Shown here piece after piece: positions 60,502 through 64,000 of a stretch of 64,000 bases of DNA. Every line of letters starts with the position of its first letter. Positions within the stretch are counted from its first letter, which is position 1. A program made the translations under genes and the position numbers. The notes below the pieces were generated by a model. The model made no database searches, had not been told where the DNA came from, and saw only the letters and a list, made by a program, of their open reading frames with translations. This stretch comes from Micromonospora sp. WMMD1120 (GTDB lineage: Bacteria; Actinomycetota; Actinomycetes; Mycobacteriales; Micromonosporaceae), in assembly GCF_029626235.1 (NCBI RefSeq), contig NZ_JARUBO010000005.1, positions 6,730,001 to 6,794,000 on the forward strand, given 5' to 3'.

Positions 60502-63159
60502 ATGACCAGATACGTGTACGACTTCACGGACGGCAACAAGGACCTCAAGGACCTGCTCGGCGGCAAGGGCGCCAACCTGGCCGAGATGACCCTGATGGGC
60601 CTGCCGGTACCGCCGGGTTTCACCGTCACCACCGAGGCGTGCCGCGCCTACCTGCGCACCGGCACGATGCCGGCGGGCCTGCTCACCGAGGTCGAGCACC
60701 ACCTACGACAGATGCAGACCCGGATGGGCAAGACCTTCGGCGACCCCAGGGATCCGCTGTTGCTGTCGGTGCGCTCCGGTGCCAGGTTCTCGATGCCAGG
60801 GATGATGGAGACGATCCTGGACATCGGCCTGAACGACGCGAGTGTCGCCGGCCTCGGACGGCGGAGCGCGGATGAGCGGTTCGCCTGGGACTCGTACCGG
60901 CGCCTGATCCAGATGTTCGGTAAGACGGTTTTCGACGTTCCAGCCGAAGCTTTCGAGGAGGAGCTGACGGCCGCCCGGTCGATCGCGGGCGTCGGGACGG
61001 ACCCGGAACTCGACACGGCTCAACTGCAGGACCTGGTACACGCGTACAAGAAGGTGTTCCACGAGCACACCGGCCGGACCTTTCCGCAGGCACCGCACGA
61101 ACAGCTGTTCCTGGCGATCGGCGCGGTGTTCCGCTCGTGGAACGCCGAACGCGCCGTCCTGTATCGCCGGCAGGAGCGCATCCCGCAGGATTTGGGCACC
61201 GCGGTCAACGTCATGGCGATGGTCTTCGGCAACCAGGGGACGAACTCCGGCACCGGGGTCGCCTTCACCCGGGACCCGGCCACCGGCCGGCGCGGCGTCT
61301 ACGGCGACTACCTGCGCAACGCCCAGGGAGAGGACGTGGTCGCCGGGATCCGCAACACGGTGCCGCTGGCCGAGCTCGCCGTCATCGATCCAGCCAGCTA
61401 TCGGCAGCTACTGTCGATCATGCAGCGGCTCGAGCAGCGTTACCGCGACCTGTGCGACATCGAGTTCACCATCGAGAACGGCACGTTGTGGATGCTGCAG
61501 ACCCGGGTCGGCAAGCGCACGCCAGCCGCCGCGTTCATCATCGCCGCCCAGCTGGTCGACGAAGGCCGCATCACTCTGGACGAGGCATTGCAGCGGGTCA
61601 CCGGGGAGCAACTGGCCCAGCTGATGTTTCCCAACTTCGACACCACCGCCGCTCCCCCGCCGCTGACCACCGGCGTGCCGGCCTCTCCGGGCGCGGCCGT
61701 CGGCGCGATCGTCTTCGACTCCGCCTCCGCGGTGGCGGCGACCGAGCCGGTCATCCTGGTGCGCCGGGAGACCAACCCCGACGACCTGCCCGGCATGATC
61801 GCTGCTCAGGGCATCCTGACCTCGCGCGGTGGCAAGACGTCGCACGCCGCGGTGGTCGCCCGCGGCATGGGCAAGACGTGCGTCTGCGGAGTCGAGGAGC
61901 TGCGCGTCGACGCCGACTCGGTCACCGTGGCGGGCCGCACCCTGCACGCCGGTGACGTCATCTCGATCGACGGCACCACCGGAAGGGTCTACCCGGGGTC
62001 GGTCGCCGTGCGGCCCTCCGCGGTGGTGCGGTACTTCGAGGGCGACCTGACGGCGCACGACGACCCACTGCTCTCCGCCGTGGAACGGCTGATGATCCAC
62101 GCCGATCACCGGGCCCGGCTCGACGTGCACGCCAACGCCGACACCGGCGCCGACGCGACCCGAGCACGCCGCTTCGGCGCCACCGGAATCGGCCTGTGCC
62201 GCACCGAGCACATGTTCCTCGGCGAGCGCCGCCGGCTGGTCGAGCGGCTGATCCTGGCCGAGGACGACGCCGCCCGCGCCGAAGCCCTCCAGGCGCTGCT
62301 GCCCTTGCAGCGGGCCGACTTCGAGGAGTTGTTCGCCGCGATGGACGGGCTGCCGGTGACCGTGCGGCTCATCGACCCGCCGCTGCACGAGTTCCTGCCC
62401 CCGCTGGAGGAGCTGACCGCCCGGGTGGCCCGCGCGGACGCGCTCGGCGTGGACCCCGGCCATGACGGTGCGCTGCTGACGGCGGTGCGGCGAATGCACG
62501 AGCAGAACCCGATGCTCGGGCTGCGCGGCGTACGCCTGGGCCTGATGATCCCGGGTCTGTTCGCCATGCAGGTCCGCGCGATCGCGCAGGCCGCGGCCGC
62601 CCGGGTCGCCGCCGGCGGCGACCCGCGGCCGGAGATCATGGTTCCGCTGGTCGGAGCGGTCCAAGAACTCGAGACGGTACGCGCGGAAGCGGAGCCGGTG
62701 CTGGCGAGCGTGCCCGGTGCGCCGCCGATCCGGCTCGGCACCATGATCGAGGTCCCCCGGGCCGCCCTCACCGCCGGGCAGATCGCCACCGTCGCCGAGT
62801 TCTTCTCGTTCGGCACCAACGACCTGACCCAGATGACGTGGGGCTTCTCCCGCGACGACGTGGAAGGCGCGTTCTTCGGCCGGTACCTCGAACTGGGCAT
62901 CTTCTCGATCTCACCGTTCGAGAGCATCGACCGCGACGGCGTCGGCGAACTGGTCCGCACCGCCGTCCAGCGCGGCCGAGCCGTCCGGCCCGATCTCACC
63001 GTCGGGGTCTGCGGTGAGCACGGTGGCGATCCGACCTCCGTGCGGTTCTTCCACGACGCCGGCCTGGACTACGTCTCCTGCTCGCCGTTCCGGGTGCCGA
63101 TCGCCCGGCTCGAGGCCGGTCGTGCCGCGAGCGCGGCGGCCGGCTCGGACAGCCGCTAG
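60502..63159 (+). CDS. ppdK: Pyruvate, phosphate dikinase
   Basis: Predicted 885-residue PPDK. The nucleotide-binding domain has LLGGKGANLAEM and SVRSGARFSMPGMMETIL; the swivelling His is in SRGGKTSHAAVVARGMGKTCV; the PEP/pyruvate barrel has GIGLCRTEHMF and FFSFGTNDLTQMTWGFSRDD, and the catalytic Cys is in GVCGEHGG. It interconverts pyruvate + ATP + Pi with PEP + AMP + PPi. ATG at 60502 gives the common MTRYVYDF start; a GTG at 60490 is an alternative. In anaerobic settings it often runs glycolytically using PPi. Confidence 0.95.
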   Translation: MTRYVYDFTDGNKDLKDLLGGKGANLAEMTLMGLPVPPGFTVTTEACRAYLRTGTMPAGLLTEVEHHLRQMQTRMGKTFGDPRDPLLLSVRSGARFSMPGMMETILDIGLNDASVAGLGRRSADERFAWDSYRRLIQMFGKTVFDVPAEAFEEELTAARSIAGVGTDPELDTAQLQDLVHAYKKVFHEHTGRTFPQAPHEQLFLAIGAVFRSWNAERAVLYRRQERIPQDLGTAVNVMAMVFGNQGTNSGTGVAFTRDPATGRRGVYGDYLRNAQGEDVVAGIRNTVPLAELAVIDPASYRQLLSIMQRLEQRYRDLCDIEFTIENGTLWMLQTRVGKRTPAAAFIIAAQLVDEGRITLDEALQRVTGEQLAQLMFPNFDTTAAPPPLTTGVPASPGAAVGAIVFDSASAVAATEPVILVRRETNPDDLPGMIAAQGILTSRGGKTSHAAVVARGMGKTCVCGVEELRVDADSVTVAGRTLHAGDVISIDGTTGRVYPGSVAVRPSAVVRYFEGDLTAHDDPLLSAVERLMIHADHRARLDVHANADTGADATRARRFGATGIGLCRTEHMFLGERRRLVERLILAEDDAARAEALQALLPLQRADFEELFAAMDGLPVTVRLIDPPLHEFLPPLEELTARVARADALGVDPGHDGALLTAVRRMHEQNPMLGLRGVRLGLMIPGLFAMQVRAIAQAAAARVAAGGDPRPEIMVPLVGAVQELETVRAEAEPVLASVPGAPPIRLGTMIEVPRAALTAGQIATVAEFFSFGTNDLTQMTWGFSRDDVEGAFFGRYLELGIFSISPFESIDRDGVGELVRTAVQRGRAVRPDLTVGVCGEHGGDPTSVRFFHDAGLDYVSCSPFRVPIARLEAGRAASAAAGSDSR

Positions 63160-63168
63160 GAGGTCGTG

Positions 63169-63423
63169 ATGACGACGACGGTGACCCCGGTACGCCGTGG
63201 CGATCGGGAGATCGGCGCGGTGACGATGGGTCCCGGCGGCTGGATCAGTCTCAAGCGCACCGGCAGACCACCGCTGCGCGCCGCTTCGACGAACCGGCCC
63301 TGGTGGGCTGCTGCGCGCGCACCGGCTCGTCGAGCAGCGCTGAGGTGTTCCGCCCGCACGCCGCCTGGCGCCCGTGCTGCCGTAGACCACCCACAGGGCC
63401 GACGAGATCGCGCCCACACCTGA
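63169..63423 (+). CDS. Small hypothetical protein after ppdK
   Basis: Predicted 84-residue protein with an excellent AGGAGG five bases before its ATG, 9 bases after the ppdK stop. The first 40 residues are beta-strand-like (VRRGDREIGAVTMGPGGWIS), while the remainder is Arg/Ala/Pro-rich and looks non-coding, so a frameshift or truncation after about residue 40 is possible. No family recognised. Confidence 0.45.
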   Translation: MTTTVTPVRRGDREIGAVTMGPGGWISLKRTGRPPLRAASTNRPWWAAARAPARRAALRCSARTPPGARAAVDHPQGRRDRAHT

Positions 63424-63424
63424 A

Positions 63425-63455
63425 GGTCCCGGACGGTCCCGACCCGTCCGGGACC
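63425..63455 (+). terminator. Terminator hairpin before pflB
   Basis: GGTCCCGGACGG (63425-63436) pairs with CCGTCCGGGACC (63444-63455), a perfect 12-bp stem. It follows the ppdK unit and gives pflB its own transcript. Confidence 0.75.
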
Positions 63456-63466
63456 TCTGGCCCTTA
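63450..63466 (+). promoter_or_regulatory. Possible DevR/DosR-type box before pflB
   Basis: GGGACCTCTGGCCCTTA keeps the GGGAC...G.CCC skeleton of the mycobacterial DosR box (GGGACTWWAGTCCC) with three or four central mismatches. It lies 49-65 bases before the pflB start and overlaps the right arm of the terminator stem, so its GGGACC may simply be stem sequence. Confidence 0.35.
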
Positions 63467-63514
63467 AACCACGGGTTGTCACTCGGCGAGGCTGGAGGAG
63501 ACGAAGGAGGGGCC

Positions 63515-64000
63515 ATGGCCACCACATTCCACGAAGCCTGGCGCGGGTTCCACGGCACCGGCTGGCGCGAGACGATCGACGTCGGCGCGTTCATCCACGA
63601 CAACATCGAGCCGTACACCGGCGGGCCGGAGTTCCTGACCGGGCCGACGCGCCGTACCGAGCGGATCTGGCGGCAACTGCGGCACATGTTCGTCGAGGAG
63701 CGCCGCCGCGGGGTCTACGACGTGGATACCCTCACCCCGTCCACGATCACCTCGCACGAGCCGGGCTACCTCGACCAGGACGATGAGCTCATCGTGGGCC
63801 TGCAGACCAGCGCGCCGCTGCGCCGCGCGATCATGCCCAACGGCGGGCTGCGAATGGTGGAGGCCGGTCTCAAGGCGTACGGCTTCACCCTCGACCCGGC
63901 CGTGCAAGCGATCTTCAGCCGGTACCGCAAGACGCACAACGACGGCGTCTTCGACGCCTACCCGGCCGACGTGAAGGCCGCCCGCCGCTCACACATCATC
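63515..64000 (+). CDS. pflB: Pyruvate formate-lyase, partial (N-terminus)
   Basis: The first 162 codons of a glycyl-radical pyruvate formate-lyase; the rest lies beyond the right edge. Features shared with PflB: an FHEAWRGFHGTGW opening, VGAFIHDNIEPYTGG, TSTITSHEPGYLDQ-like STITSHEPGYLDQDDELIVG, LQTSAPLRRAIMPNGGLRMV, and YRKTHNDGVFDAY. The active-site Cys pair and the C-terminal radical Gly are not visible. It converts pyruvate + CoA to acetyl-CoA + formate and needs an activase, expected downstream. ATG follows GAAGGAGG. PFL is oxygen-sensitive and unusual in an actinomycete of this type. Confidence 0.93.
   Translation, partial: MATTFHEAWRGFHGTGWRETIDVGAFIHDNIEPYTGGPEFLTGPTRRTERIWRQLRHMFVEERRRGVYDVDTLTPSTITSHEPGYLDQDDELIVGLQTSAPLRRAIMPNGGLRMVEAGLKAYGFTLDPAVQAIFSRYRKTHNDGVFDAYPADVKAARRSHII

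Overview
The window is about 70% GC with strong GC3 bias. It carries F420-type enzymes, Zur-controlled ribosomal protein paralogues and an anchored-repeat ABC transporter. This fits an actinomycete, most probably Micromonosporaceae or a relative; the family-level call is inference. No rRNA, tRNA or CRISPR array was seen.

Left part (about 0-32 kb): zinc and metal homeostasis plus secreted proteins. A partial zinc alcohol dehydrogenase runs off the left edge. An ArsR/CDF efflux pair follows (1.7-2.7 kb), then a Tro/Znu-type importer operon with two permeases and a trailing ArsR regulator (2.8-6.6 kb). Next come a methyltransferase with its own Zur-like box and a three-gene PLP-enzyme cluster (6.7-11.5 kb). 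From 12.0 to 22.0 kb lies a surface metal-uptake locus: an ABC transporter whose binding protein carries an inserted anchor-repeat domain, four more choice-of-anchor-M proteins (one with an LPRTG sorting signal), and a DUF916-like protein with a WxL-like partner. The zinc-free ribosomal proteins L28, L33 and S14 form an operon divergent from a degenerate CobW protein and L31 type B. An intact CobW GTPase is coupled to L32, and a Fur-family regulator (Zur) is adjacent. At least six Zur-like boxes tie these units together. A large secreted subtilisin-like protease closes the section.

Middle part (about 32-52 kb): stress and envelope functions. These are Usp proteins, a P-type cation ATPase, an AI-2E-type permease, a GH15 glucosidase, a flavin/F420-type oxidoreductase, a FUSC exporter, a YraQ-type permease with its TIGR03943 partner, an MMPL transporter and a two-component system. 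The section is scarred by gene decay: an in-frame amber stop in one gene, a 1.7 kb-deleted relic of the permease operon, a decayed copy of the ArsR/CDF pair, a fusion of two truncated membrane genes, and a DevR-like receiver fragment.

Right part (52.7-64 kb): a low-oxygen metabolism block. It holds a Usp protein, the bifunctional aldehyde/alcohol dehydrogenase AdhE, an Acg-like nitroreductase, a Ddn-like F420 oxidoreductase, phosphoketolase, pyruvate phosphate dikinase and the start of pyruvate formate-lyase. The set resembles a DosR/DevR dormancy regulon with added fermentative enzymes. Together they could split sugar phosphates and pyruvate to acetyl-P or acetyl-CoA, make PEP, and dispose of reductant as ethanol when oxygen is short.
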